Source of the DNA: Fomitopsis serialis
Lineage: Eukaryota; Basidiomycota; Agaricomycetes; Polyporales; Fomitopsidaceae
Direction of reading: 5' to 3'
DNA: 33,007 nucleotides
Assembly (NCBI RefSeq): GCF_022376445.1
Contig: NW_025955386.1
Location: 1 to 33,007 of the forward strand
Position 1 is the first letter of the stretch; the number at the start of each line of letters is the position of its first letter. Of the stretch, positions 20,346 to 31,378 are shown one piece after another. Both the position numbers and the translations under genes were made by a program. The notes beneath the pieces are model-generated. The model had not been told where the DNA came from. It saw only the letters and a list, made by a program, of their open reading frames with translations, and searched no databases.

Positions 20346-21658
20346 TTACAGGAAATACTCAGGCAGCTGGAAGGGCAGGCCACCGTCAGTACCACCACGC
20401 CACCTCAACGAACAGAACGACGCACCTTGCCACCTGCATTTTGAGCCGCTTGTTGGCTGGGCCCGTCCCGCTCATTCTCCGGCGCTGCGTGGAAGACATT
20501 GAAGTACATCGCTTCTCCCGGCCCTACTTCCAATATGCTCGCCGAATTGCCGCACCGATAGCAGTAGTTCGGCGCGGACCATACCGTGGAGAGGTGTTTA
20601 TCGAATAGTGATGAGTAACCTTCCATGCAGAGTTGGTGTGCGCGCAAGATGTGCGACATGTTATTGGTCTCGAGGAATTTGTAAACGACTCCTGAGCCAA
20701 AGGTATAGCCTGCACCGCTGGAACCGCACACTTAATCAGTCTTCTGGGGACACTCTACTGCATGGAGCATACCGAGGAGATATTGCAAAGTCCTCCTTCT
20801 CTGGGTCCGGGTCAGACCATACCAGGTCCGCCATCGGGCCTTCATGGGGAATCTCTGGGACAAGTTGAGATGTAGGTAAGGATAGACAACTTAGAAGGAC
20901 TAACCTCGGAATCTGTCAACGACCTTTATTTGGTCGATGGAATGTATGGACGGCGACAAACCTGCATGGTCGCAAACTTAAAGCGTGAAGCAACCTTACT
21001 ACGTATGATACTGACCGCCGTGGACGCAAAATATTCGATCATCAATGACCACCGAGAGCGTGAGGAAGTCAAACATGTCGGTGAAGTACGTCCATACGTG
21101 GGATGTCCCATATTTGCGGACGCATTCGGTATAGAAGCCATAAGTCTAGCAAGAGCCCATGAATGTAGGTTCCACACGACTGTAGCTTCACTGACTTGCG
21201 TAACGGCACGCGACTCGTGATTTCCTCGAATCAACTGGACGCGGTCGGGGTATCGTAGCTTGAGACACGTGAGGAGGGATATTGTCTCGACGCTGAAGAG
21301 TCCGCGATCGACATAGTCGCCTCGTGGGTGCATGAATTTGGAATGCACGCGTTTTGACTAATCATAACATACCGAGGAAGAGGTAGTTCGTGTGAGGTGC
21401 AAACCCGCCTATGCGGAAGATTTCAATAAGGTCATAGAACTGACTTGAGCATGAGTTAGACCTGGCTTACTGCAGGGACGCGGTGACTCACCCATGGATG
21501 TCGCCGACCACTGTAACAGGTGCACTAACATGCACCACATTGGACTCCCTCATGAGCACCTCTTTCGTCTTCTCGCATATTTCCCGCAGAAGTGCTTCGT
21601 GCAGCAGCTGTTTCCGTAGTAGTTGCTCGATACAAGCGTCGAGATCGAAAGGCGCCAT
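20346..21658 (-). CDS. PPG1: PP2A-like serine/threonine phosphatase catalytic subunit Ppg1
   Basis: Eight exons (21658-21492, 21443-21373, 21320-21196, 21145-21016, 20961-20905, 20854-20773, 20717-20426, 20366-20346) give 314 residues, the normal size of the family. All PPP metal and catalytic motifs are present: GDIHG (52-56), GDYVDRG (80-86), RGNHESR, CVHGG (161-165), RAHQL and [11 protein letters not shown]. The N-terminus ([10 protein letters not shown]...[18 protein letters not shown]) is the Ppg1 signature rather than PP2A or PP4/PP6. The C-terminus ends LPEYFL in a separate seven-codon exon (stop included), preserving the methylatable Tyr-Phe-Leu tail. In yeast, Ppg1 works with the Far complex (STRIPAK-like) in glycogen accumulation and mitophagy control. 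The ATG at 21656-21658 is the family start; frame is open upstream but not conserved. Confidence 0.95.
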
Positions 21659-23328
21659 GAACCTGGATGTCAGTGCGAGCGTTCTTGACTGGTAAGCGCC
21701 TCGGCGCAGCGGCTCGCGAAGGTGGTGTTTGCGTCTGCTTGTTTCGTTTTCCACAAATGGAAGTCAGGACGTGGTTGCATACATATCAACGCTCAGTCCT
21801 TCTAAGTATATACACCTGTCTGTGTGGATTCAGTCTGACTTTCGATCTTCCTGTGCCAAGCTCTGTTGTTAGCTGCTGCCACACAGCGTCAATTGAATCT
21901 TCTCACTGCGGTGCATGTTAGCAAAGAAAATCTGTCATATTGGGGCCTCGGAATCGGCGGAAATCCCTTGGCTCCGACGCGGTGTCGTCTTGGTATCGTA
22001 TGGTCAAGGTGAGGTAAGTGTCCTTGCACTGCGAAATAGCTAGCCGACTATCAATAATTTTTTCTCTCTGAAGCAGTGGCCAGGCGATCCTCGTGGTTCG
22101 ATGATCATTTGCAGACACGGCGGCCAGATTTCTCAAGCTATAGAGTATAGACGCTGGTCCGGGGCCACGGCATTTCGCCGTGCAGCTCTTGGCCACCCTC
22201 TTATGCTCAATGTGTCTCCCATGCAGCATCGACGTATTCGGTTGTAGTGTCTTTTGCCAGACCAGGCTAGCTTAGGAGTTGGCCGGAGCACGTTAGCACC
22301 GCGCGATGCACATGGACATCGTGACACAGTTCCCCAAGGATGATGGCTGTGTGCCTCGGACGACGGAGATGCTTCCAACAACTTATCCTTCAATCCTTAC
22401 ATGGACTAGGAGTGGAGCAAAGCCAGCTCTAAGCCTTTCTAAACAAATGCCCGTGGTGAGTGTTAGGTTACGCTGCGTGCGCAGAAGCGCCGCGGTCGCA
22501 AGCCAGGCCATCGGAAACTTACTCAGGTTCCATCACCACCCGTCCCCTTAACGTCCTCTTCAGACACAGATGAATTTCACCGGTGCATCAGGACGTGCCT
22601 GTCACCTATGTGAAACCAATGGCGCCCGGCTAGTGTCGAAGCATACGAGCACAATCCAATGGCGATTGGGCCCGGCCGCGGTCCCGCTCGGCGGTCGAAT
22701 TCGAGGTTCTTGGGCTGCGTCAGGTCCATGCATGGAACGGACGTCTCCTTAGTCGGCGAGTAACTCACAACCCACTTACGTAACGGCGATAATACCGAAC
22801 GATGTGATCCCTGCGTCCCACGACTTCATTCTTCACCTGCTTTTAGAGAGATTGCATCGGTACAGGACAGCTGCTCTGCCCCGGTGCGAGCCGTGAGCCG
22901 TGGCTTTCGGCGTCGCTATGCCTTCTTCCCGACACGCGCGGAACGTCACAACCAAGTTGCAACACTTGACGCAGCAAACTTGTGCCCCGCGAAGATCGAA
23001 GAATCGGAGGATCAGTGCTTTGTACAGTTGGAGTGTCTCCTCGAGCCGTTTCAGCTGAAGAAAATTGGCAGACTCTTGATCTAACCCCACTGGACAGATC
23101 TCCGAGCCGAGTATAGTTATACATCATTGGCCGATATGCACGGCAAGTGGACTACCATCGAAGACTGACAACAGTCAGGATTTGAAACCCGGTGTTCAAC
23201 GCTTCGATTGATCCTGGACATCTCGATGCATGACACCACCGGTACATACTACGTATGCTATGAACCGAACATGGGAAGGCCCCGTATTAAATCGTCTTCA
23301 CTGCAAGACGATGATGGACGCCGCGAGT
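21659..23328. other. Divergent intergenic stretch, no gene recognised
   Basis: Only small open frames occur. A minus-strand frame (22833-23090) reads NFLQLKRLEETLQLYKALI, which looks helical, but it has no recognisable relatives in my reading and no supporting splice pattern. The region must contain the promoters of PPG1 and the C2H2 gene. Confidence 0.45.
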
Positions 23329-23331
23329 ATT

Positions 23332-23340
23332 CATAAAAGG
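23332..23340 (+). promoter_or_regulatory. TATA-like element of the C2H2 gene
   Basis: CATAAAAGG lies 56 nt upstream of the ATG at 23396, followed by a short leader. This is a typical distance for a fungal TATA-type promoter. Confidence 0.45.
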
Positions 23341-23395
23341 TCCAAGCGTATGTCGACAGCGAGATAGACTACCCACCGCGCCGAGTACACCTACG

Positions 23396-24179
23396 ATGAA
23401 CCCTTACTACAACTCTTCGCAACCCGGAGGCCAAGATGGCCAGCACCGGCACTCGTTGTCCTCCACAACCGACATGTCCGCACATTACCAGCAGCCCCAC
23501 GGGACAGGCTACCCAGCTTCCGCATTGCCGCAACCCATCGCCTATGCCCATCCATCCTCGCAGTACGCGGCGTACCCGCCGGCGACCACCAGCCACATGT
23601 CAGCCGCCCAGCCTGGCGATCCTCGAGGCGAATATGGCGGTATGTTCGCTTGTTGCAGCCATTCATTTGGTGTTCCTCATTCTTATTTGCGCTTCAGGAC
23701 AAGCGTTGCGGAATCTTCCGTTTACGAACGCCCACCACGCTGGGATGCAACAGCCGCAATTGCAGGCGAACGCCGCATACGCAGGCATGGTGCCACCTGC
23801 CAGAGCCTCGTATCCTCCTCACTTCGCCACAGCGAACGCCCAGGCGGGATATCCCCATGGCTCGGCGCATCATGCCCAGGCTGCCCATCACGACACTCGA
23901 TACATCCCCACCCCTGCGCAGACGATGCAGACTTACCAGACGCAGCATCCCTCCCGCTCCGCGCTTACTCCACCGAAATCCTCCCCCTCCCCCGGCGTCG
24001 AGAGGTACGCATGCGACAAGTGCGACCGCACATTCTCTCGTCCGCACGATCGCAAGCGGCACTACGAGAGTCAGCATTTGCAGACGTCGCATAGCTGCCA
24101 ATACTGCCGGAAGGAGTTCAGTCGCGCCGATTCGCTGAAGCGGCATCTCGACAATGGGTGCGACAAGATGCCCATGTGA
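23396..24179 (+). CDS. C2H2 zinc-finger transcription factor
   Basis: Two exons (23396-23639, 23698-24179) with a 58-nt phase-1 intron give 241 residues. The first 180 residues are low complexity, rich in Pro, Ala, Gln, His and Tyr (for example MNPYYNSSQPGGQDGQHRHS), as in activation regions. Two tandem fingers end the protein. The first uses C187, C190, H203 and H208 (CDKCDRTFSRPHDRKRH). The second uses C215, C218, H231 and C236 (CQYCRKEFSRADSLKRH followed by LDNGC), so its last ligand is cysteine. The finger pair FSRPHDRKRH / FSRADSLKRH is common in fungal regulators. Targets cannot be predicted. Confidence 0.88.
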
Positions 24180-26149
24180 ACCGGATGTCCGGCGACTTGA
24201 CGGTTGGTATCTGCCCGTAGCATGTAGCCTATATCCTATTTTAGCGTAAACCCGACGTGTATTAGCTGTCTTGTATCTTGGAACACTCACTCCACGTCTG
24301 TATCACCGCGGCCGACCCCACTGTACTCCATCGCAACCGAATAGATCATCTCAGCCTCACGAGGCACTTTTGATCCTATTGCCGATTAGAGTAAGCACCG
24401 GTGCATTGAAAGAGCGTTCCGTGTAGCTCGTTGCCGAGATGTAGTCCCATCGAGGATAGTTGTACGTTGTGTCACTTTGTCAACAAGCCTGGCCGGACCC
24501 GTCGCTCGTCGCTGTCGTCTGAAGAATGTATTACTTCGCGCAGAGACTCGACACACATGGAGGCGGACTATGATAGGAATCTCCGCTGAGCATCCCTCAC
24601 CCATGGATCAAGCATGGACGATCATGTCACGTCCATGGCTGCGGCTGGTCGTCCGAAATGAGTACGGTGAGAGTACGTGACCCGATAGAATCGCCGATGG
24701 ACAGTGCCACCGGCAGACGCCATGCGTTCGTGCGGTTCAGTTGAAGAAGCAGGCCCGGGGAACAGTGGAGATATCTGCGGAAGGCAGTTGGATTTAGTAA
24801 GGACATCCAAGGCATGGCTTCACTTGCCCGACGGTGCAGTTCCCGTACAGCACACATGCCTCACGGATCCATCACAAATACCGCTCTGACAGACTTCGTG
24901 CACAGCTGTGGCCCGCGAGAAATCCCTACGACAGGCTTCTTATTCGCAATGGCCGGTTGATACATAGCAGAGAACGCTTCGAATCGGCGCCGGTCCCCAT
25001 GGCCTGCGCTGATCACCGGTATGCCCAAAGCAGACACGCTGAACGATGACGAACCCGAGCATCGAGCAGAAAGGTGAGAGCTCGCCCAGAAGAGAGCAGT
25101 CCGTGCACGTACCGACAACGCTCCCGCAGCTTCCTAGCACTCGATGGGCGCATACTTACTTAGAACGATTCTGTTCCGGGCTTGTCTACGGGCGCCAGTG
25201 CTGCCGCGGCACGTCCGTGCAAATCGCGATATATAGCCAATCCTGTAGGTCTCCCAGTTATCGGCCAGCCAGTCGGACTGACCGCCATGGTTCAACCAGA
25301 CTGAACGTTTTCCGAGGAAGCGAACGTGGGGAGCGCGTGCGGTATGGATAGTCAATTGAGCGGGATACAAGTTGCATCATAGTAACCTTCTCTTGCAGCC
25401 ATCGCGCGGAGAAGTCACCATAGCCCGCAAGCAGCTTTCCTTTGGGGTACAGGCGCTTCCGTGTAGCGTCTCAGTGTCGCATTCCATCGAGTAACTAGAT
25501 AGCTAGCAGATGGTGATCAAGAAGACGACGCCTGTGAAAGTGCTGAAGCAGAGTGTTGACGTTCCCATGAGGCGAGTGAAACGGACATCAGAGACGTCCA
25601 ACGCTTACCATAATGAGTGATCTGCCGCTACCTCAGCACTCTGCCATGTAAGAGCACATGATGGGCAGTACAGAGTGCCGGTCCCGACTACAGAGCATGT
25701 TCCCGCGAACAACACGTCACATCCAAGGTAGCGCAGAAAGCCGTTACGTATGCTGAGACAGCCTGAGGAGGAAACTGCGAGCTTCCATCCTCGGTGTCCC
25801 GCGGCATACGTCGGTACTCCGTGCTTGAAAAAGCCGTTCCACATGGAGTAGTTGAACGGTCCCCCAGTGACATCAACTGCGTTGAGTACTTGCGCCCTGC
25901 TCGCCTCCCGCTGCCAAATCTTGCACGAGGACGGCGTAAGCTGGTCACGAAGATCAGCTCAAAGTGGCCTGGAGGATCCGCTTGCGATGCCGTGGATCTC
26001 GGACGCTCTGATCTGAGTCGTCTAGAACCTGCCTGCATCCGCATTTCACAAACAACTCAATTGCACGAGTCTATGGATAGAGCAAACGTACTTAGTGATG
26101 CCCTGTACATGCGAGGAATGCCCACGTCGAGCTAAGCAAGTGGGGTGCC
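24180..26149. other. Convergent intergenic stretch with coding-like minus-strand fragments
   Basis: No complete gene can be drawn. On the minus strand, separate short segments look protein-like. They are GPFNYSMWNGFFKHGVPTYA followed by AGHRGWKLAVSS (about 25870-25770), GFLRYLGCDVLFAGT (about 25750-25700), RLYPKGKLLAGYGDFSARWL (about 25455-25395), SVWLNHGGQSDWLADNWETY (about 25300-25240) and KKPVVGISRGPQLC (about 24950-24900). They may belong to a decayed or multi-intron gene. The last resembles the nucleophile loop of class I glutamine amidotransferases (usually GICRG) with serine in place of the cysteine, but the match is too short to rely on. Confidence 0.3.
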
Positions 26150-27234
26150 TTAACTGTCCTCTTCATCTCCGCCGTCTTGGTCGCTTCCCTGCAGCCCCTC
26201 GATTTCGACGTCGGCCGTATTGCTGTCGCCCCCTTCCTCGGCCTCATCGTCCCCGCGTTTCTTCCGCATTTTCTCGATGACTTTGTCGGCGCGGTTAAAG
26301 ATGCCGGCCGTGGGTGCACCGCACGCCGCGCATTTCGGTGTCTTCGCGAAGCGTTTGATTGCGCAGGGCGAACAGAAATAGTGCCCGCAGCGCGTCACTA
26401 CCGGATCGGTGTAAGGCTTCCGGCAGACGAGGCACGCGAAGGGGATGTCCTCGTCGTCCGAGTCACTGTCCGAGACGTCCTCGACCTGTCGTTTCGGGTC
26501 AGCAGCTAGCTTATCGAGCTGCCAGCCGGCAAGATCTGTGATGCAGTGTCAATTATGCGTGCACGGGCCTAAGAATTGAGCACTCACATGTTCCGCGGTC
26601 GTGCAGAAACTTGCACGTATCACCGTAGCCACAGTAGCCCGTCTCTACACGAAGAAGCGTTAGACACTGCACCCACTCACAGACAGGGCAGACGAACCTT
26701 TGTAGTCCTTGCACACATCCGGCTGGTAGTCGACGATCGTCACCGTGCGGATTGTGCTCCCCGACGCTCTCTGCGGGCCCACGCGCATCGCTTTCGGAAC
26801 CTCCTTGTTCTTCTTGACGTGGCTCGCGTACGCCTTCTGGCCTCTGTACAACCCGTCGTCGGGCACGTCCTCCTCATCGCCCTCCTCTTTCCGCTGCCGC
26901 TTCGCAAGCATCTCCGCAGCTTCGTCGCCCTGGATGATCTCCAGCGCGGCGTTCATGTGCGAGCCGGCGGTCGTCCATTTCACGTCGGGCCCTCCTTCTC
27001 GGGCGCGTCGTCGCTGTACTCGTCCTCCTGCCGTTGTGATGCGGTGCGCTTTGTCCCGGCGCTGAGAAGGTTTGCAGTCGCTTTCCGCGAGGGGAGTACA
27101 ACTTCCGACTTGGAGGACGACGGTACAGGCACGGTCATTGCGGTCGCTGGAGGCGAGGCAGACCGCTTGCGCGTAGTTGTTGGGCGACCCTTCTTCTTGA
27201 AGAACGGCACGGTAACTTGTGGTGTTGACGACAT
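26150..27234 (-). CDS. CWC24: Pre-mRNA-splicing factor Cwc24 (CCCH + RING), with a single-base frameshift
   Basis: Exons 27234-26698, 26644-26588 and 26535-26150 encode about 326 residues. Cwc24/RNF113 joins the activated spliceosome (B-act) and guards the 5' splice site. The N-terminus (MSSTPQVTVPFFKKKGR) is basic and Ser/Thr-rich. HMNAALEIIQGDEAAEMLAK is the conserved helix before the finger. The CCCH finger is C-x8-C-x5-C-x3-H (from VCKDYK across the splice to KFLH). The RING follows as C-x2-C-x11-C-x-H-x2-C-x2-C-x10-C-x2-C (CLVCRKPY...CAACG). The tail is acidic. Exon 1 changes frame near 26980-26990: ...KEGPT then TGA, while the conserved VKWTTAGSHMNAALE continues in the next frame. The exon is one base short of the phase its intron needs. 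Because the gene is essential in yeast, an assembly indel is more likely than loss. Confidence 0.9.
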
Positions 27235-28946
27235 GGTGTTCAGCGCAGACGTCTAAATTCCTGGCCGTAGGTAATATGGAAACTAGCAGTGATGAGTACA
27301 AGCAATGCGCCGTCTCGGTGGTCGCCCGGAAGCGCTGAGCTTGGTGTTCAATATGATGACCAAGAAAGGCAGGCTGAGTAAGCTGAATACGTTGTGAATC
27401 GGTGGCGGTTGCCACTCTCGTTGATCAGCCAACCTCCTCCTCCTCAAGTGACTCTAGCCTCTGCATGCCAGCGGATCCTCGCGCGCGCGACGCACATCCT
27501 AATTCACCGCTTGCTCATTGCTTCGAACCTACGGGATCCAGACCGTTGCATGCTCCTCGTATTTGCTTTTCGATGCCACGGCGTCACCACACGCGCACTC
27601 GGAACTCCCATGGACGCTCGTTCTCAGCGGAGAAGCCAAGTAGTATCGAGATTCCTATGGTCGATCGTCTGCTTCTGCGACTCTAGAGTCCCAGGACTCC
27701 ATTCAGTTGCTGCGGTCTAGGTCCTGCTCACGCCAGATTTTCAGAACAGCAGCACGGGAGATGGAGTGGACATCCGCCGGAGGGCCCTAGATGCATCTAG
27801 AAGAGGACACTGCGAGGAATTGGCAGTCGCATGGCTTACCTATGGCATCTGAGCCTCATCCTCACACAGGTGAAGCAGCGCATGGCTCTGGCCCCTCGTC
27901 GCCGACTCAGCCGCACTGACACTGGACATGGACATCAGGTTCTGTGGCCCTCACATCCCCAGCCTCGACCGCTCGGTGAGTAGTCGCACTCCGAATCCAG
28001 GCTACAACAGCACGTTCTGTCATGCACACCCACGACGATCCCTGCTGTGAGCGGCCGCAATCGGGGCAGCATCGGGACCACGGAGATACTGCAGCGATAC
28101 TCGCAGATTCTCTGTCCCGTCCTATCACCTATCTAGATATCTCACAAATGCTCACTCGTGACGCGCACAGGTTGGACCACGCAAGCCTTCTCCTTGTCGC
28201 TTGCCAACTTGCCGCCGAGGTGTCCCGGTCGGAGGGCCCCGCTCAGGTCGGTGAGTCACATTCTTCACCGCCGTCGATGACACGCGTCCTCATGGAACCA
28301 ATGAGCGGCTGGTCGACGCCGGTCTTTTATCTTCTCGTGAGCATAGACGCTGCATTGTCCTGACTGGCGGTACGTTTCACACCGTCTTTTGCTCGCTGCC
28401 GCATCCGTTGAGTTGCGTCAAAAGGCAGCGAGATGCTCTCACTCTGCCTACCCTTGACGAATCTGTTGCAGTACAAACCGCGGCTGGATGACAGGCTTCT
28501 CTGCGGTCGACTGCAGAGATAAGCATTCTCTTCAATTGGAACTGCTTCTTCAGTTATCTCTCGCCGATCATGTGAACGAATTTGTGCCTTCGAGGGGTCC
28601 CGTGGATCATACCATGGTAACGTCTTTACTCCTACAGGCCACCCGATGAGAGTACTCTACTCCAATTCAGTTTGGCTAACGTGTCTTCCAACCAATGCAG
28701 ATTGGGAAGTTGAGCTATCAGCTCTGTCGATTGGACGTCTTCAAGTAGACTTGTCGCATCCGCAAGCCATCCGAGAGGTCCAGGCCCCGATCCGCGATCC
28801 AGTTGTAGTGGTCTCGTCCCCCGCTGAAGGGAGTCGCACCTCGCCACCGCACTCCGTTGTAGCATGGTACTTTGGTTTCTTCACCACCGTGTGACGATGT
28901 TCTCGTAGAGAGTCAGACTTTCGTGCGCGTTGCTCGACTCTTAATG
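27235..28946. other. Intergenic stretch, no gene recognised
   Basis: Frames such as 28022-28363 (+) and 28632-28865 (-) are open but show no family motif. Several gtgagt-like signals occur but do not join conserved segments. I see no repeats or RNA genes that I can support. Confidence 0.45.
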
Positions 28947-29522
28947 GCTCTCCCAAGCTTCAAAGCTTCATTCACCACCCATTCGGGTGATCTCGCGACG
29001 CAGCCGGTTATACTTAACTGAGCCGGGTCCATTGGATCCCGACACACGCCACACTTGGCAGGTCGGTCGGACGCGGGTATCGCAAGTTATCGATCTTTCC
29101 TTTTCCGATCGAGCGAATCCAACTGGACTCGTACACTTTTTCCTCCCGACACTTGTCTTTGTATCAAACTAGCCGTATCTTCGTCAGTTCATATATTTCT
29201 TGGAGCATCGATTTTGTCGAAAGCGAAGGGTACACACCGTCTCGAGTGGTGTGCATCGCCGCATCAGCTGGGGCCTTCAGGGGTTCGGGGATCCTGGGCG
29301 TCTGTAGCGGCCGGTCCGATCTTAGTCACCCATTCGCGAGCCCTCCATTTGCCCCACGGCCGCAACTAATTATCCTTCAAATCGCCACGACTTTGCTCTT
29401 CCTTTCATCTACTCCTCCTACCCGCGAACGCCCCCGCCTGCCTCGGGGGTGGACCTACACGTCGTCGACGCAGAGACATCAACCCAGGCTTCATAGCCTG
29501 AGATTCGACACTGCAAGAAGCA
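28947..29522 (+). promoter_or_regulatory. ATG-free leader/promoter region of the bZIP gene
   Basis: For 576 nt before the bZIP start codon there is no ATG on the plus strand, while CAT (ATG on the other strand) occurs about ten times. Its 3' part is pyrimidine-rich. This strand-specific depletion fits a long transcribed 5' leader under selection against upstream start codons. The transcription start is not visible. Confidence 0.5.
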
Positions 29523-30566
29523 ATGGCGCCTTCACACTTGCAGGGACTGAATATCGTCCAGCCCTCGCCGCCAGCAACACCATACCTGTCCGACGCAGAT
29601 CTCCTCTCGCTCCCCATACCCGATCTGAACGCGCAGCTCGAGCTATGGACGAACCTTAACTTCCAGTCCGATGAACCTCTCGTCCCCATCGAGAGGGCGA
29701 AAAATGCGGAGTTATCGAAGGGCAAGCACGCCGCGGACGATTACGATCACTACAACGATCAAGACGACGAGGGGCGGTCGAGGGGCGGGATCGCGGAGAC
29801 GACCGCCCACGAGAACGTTGTCACCCCGACCGTGCTGCCTCCCACCGGTGTCGCCCACAACGGACATGCCAACCCGCCGGGCGGCGTCCCGGCTGGGACG
29901 CAGATGCCGATGGACATCTCGAGCATCCTCGCGAGCTTCGGCATCGACCCGTTCATGGCCCCTGTCATGCAGCAGCCAGCAAACCAAGCGGCGAACGCCA
30001 ACTCCATCGCGCACCTGCTCGCGATGCAAGCGACCAGCTTCCTCCCTCCACAGCTGAACCCTCAGGCTTCCGTGCCCGCCGTCCAGCCTGCGCAGCCCGC
30101 TCCTGCGCAGCCCGCCCAGCAGCCCCAGACGCAGCAGCAGCAGCAGCGACAGCAGTCCCAGACCCCTGCTCCTGCTCCGAAGCGTCCTCGCACTGCTCGT
30201 ATGTCCGTCTCGTCGGCCGATACACCTGTACCGGAGAGTCCGGAGTCGGACGACAAGACGTCGATGACTCCTACGGAGGACAAGCGACGTCGCAACACTG
30301 CGGCGTCTGCCCGGTTCAGGTTGAAGAAGAAGGAGCGCGAGGCGGCGCTGGAGCGGAAGGCCAAGGAGCTCGAGGTGCGCGTGGGGGAGCTGGAGAAGGA
30401 GTGCGAGGCGCTCCGCAGAGAGAACGGGTGGTTGAAGGGCCTGGTGGTGGGCGTGACGGGCGCGGGCGCCGTGCAGCAGCCGCAAGGGACTGGCGTCGTA
30501 GGCGCGAAGAGGTCTAGAGAAGAGAGCGAAGCTCTAGCGCAGGATCAAAGTGTATCGAGTGTCTAA
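29523..30566 (+). CDS. bZIP transcription factor, Cys3/MetR-like (sulfur regulation)
   Basis: One uninterrupted exon encodes 347 residues. The basic region and zipper (about 251-305) read KRRRNTAASARFRLKKKERE, then heptad leucines through ELEKECEALRRENGWLKGLV. N258 and R266 hold the N-x7-R spacing (N258-T-A-A-S-A-R-F-R266) of bZIP DNA contacts. NTAASARFR...KKKxRE and ENxWLKGLV closely follow Neurospora Cys-3, which activates sulfur-acquisition genes when sulfur is short. The N-terminus carries DADLLSLPIPDLNAQLELWT, a likely activation segment, then an acidic linker and a Pro/Gln/Ala-rich region with a CAG-encoded glutamine run (near 30132-30150). The start is the first ATG after a 576-nt ATG-free region and opens MAPSHLQGLNIVQPSPPATP. 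Target genes are inferred from family only. Confidence 0.9.
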   Translation: MAPSHLQGLNIVQPSPPATPYLSDADLLSLPIPDLNAQLELWTNLNFQSDEPLVPIERAKNAELSKGKHAADDYDHYNDQDDEGRSRGGIAETTAHENVVTPTVLPPTGVAHNGHANPPGGVPAGTQMPMDISSILASFGIDPFMAPVMQQPANQAANANSIAHLLAMQATSFLPPQLNPQASVPAVQPAQPAPAQPAQQPQTQQQQQRQQSQTPAPAPKRPRTARMSVSSADTPVPESPESDDKTSMTPTEDKRRRNTAASARFRLKKKEREAALERKAKELEVRVGELEKECEALRRENGWLKGLVVGVTGAGAVQQPQGTGVVGAKRSREESEALAQDQSVSSV

Positions 30567-31378
30567 GAGGGGTATATTGTCAGTCAGTAACGTGTGCCAT
30601 TTCGCGTGTTTATTACCTTTCTCATTCTACTTGCCTGGTTTTCAGAACGTTTTGTAACCGGTTCCGTCGTTGCCGCGAGCTTGTGTATACAAGATATGTT
30701 GCGTATGTGTATGGTCCGTATCAAGTTCATGCCGGCATCTCTCCCAGCCCTGTATCCCATAGTCGAGTAGTCCAATCCCAAATGTTCGACCACATGGATC
30801 CGTGTGTATGAGCGTTCAAGATTTTTCCGGTGTGACGGCAGGCGTGTGTTTGAGGCAAGGAAGAGGTCAGTGGTAGACAGGATACAAACACCGACTCACT
30901 CGCGAGCATGACAATCCTCGTAGGTGCCGTCTGCAGGTTCTTGAGCTGGTCTTGGGCGCGATGTTGCCCGATGCTGGCCGATCGCCGCGGAGTCCTTGAC
31001 TCGGAGGGGCCGTTAAGACCGCGTGTGGGCCTTGGAGGCCGTCGATATCGATAGAGCAGATATCGACCCAGCGAACGAATTGATGGCCCAACTCATGCGG
31101 CCGTCGACGTCTAGGCGGCGTCTCTAGCTGTAGCTAGACCCAAGCAAGGCGGAAGTGAAGCAGCATCGCTCTTCAGACATTGTGTGTTTACATGCCCCGA
31201 TGTACGTACAACTGTGGTGCGTCGAAGCTTCCAAGAACAGTCTGCGTCAAGACTGGCCATGACCGCACGAGGGCTACTGACTGCAAAAACAGATCTCGTG
31301 CCTACTACTTCCACTGGACCCTTTCGCCGTTTACGTGGCATTGATAGATGTCGAAGTACTCACTGACACTACATACTA
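30567..31378. other. Downstream stretch, no gene recognised
   Basis: The region includes the 3' untranslated region of the bZIP gene. Short minus-strand frames have no domain-like content. A chance HELGH pentapeptide near 31083-31097 was considered and set aside. Confidence 0.45.

Noticed and set aside
22833..23127. Possible small helical protein on the minus strand (NFLQLKRLEETLQLYKALI)
   Set aside because: Overlapping frames are equally open, there is no recognised family, and no supporting splice or promoter signal.
29712..30485. 257-codon frame antisense to the bZIP gene
   Set aside because: It is an Arg/Leu-rich shadow of a GC-rich coding exon and has no independent motif.
31083..31097. 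HELGH pentapeptide on the minus strand, resembling the HExxH zinc site of metallopeptidases
   Set aside because: The surrounding frame is short and arginine-rich upstream, has no third ligand or family context, and the motif is common by chance.
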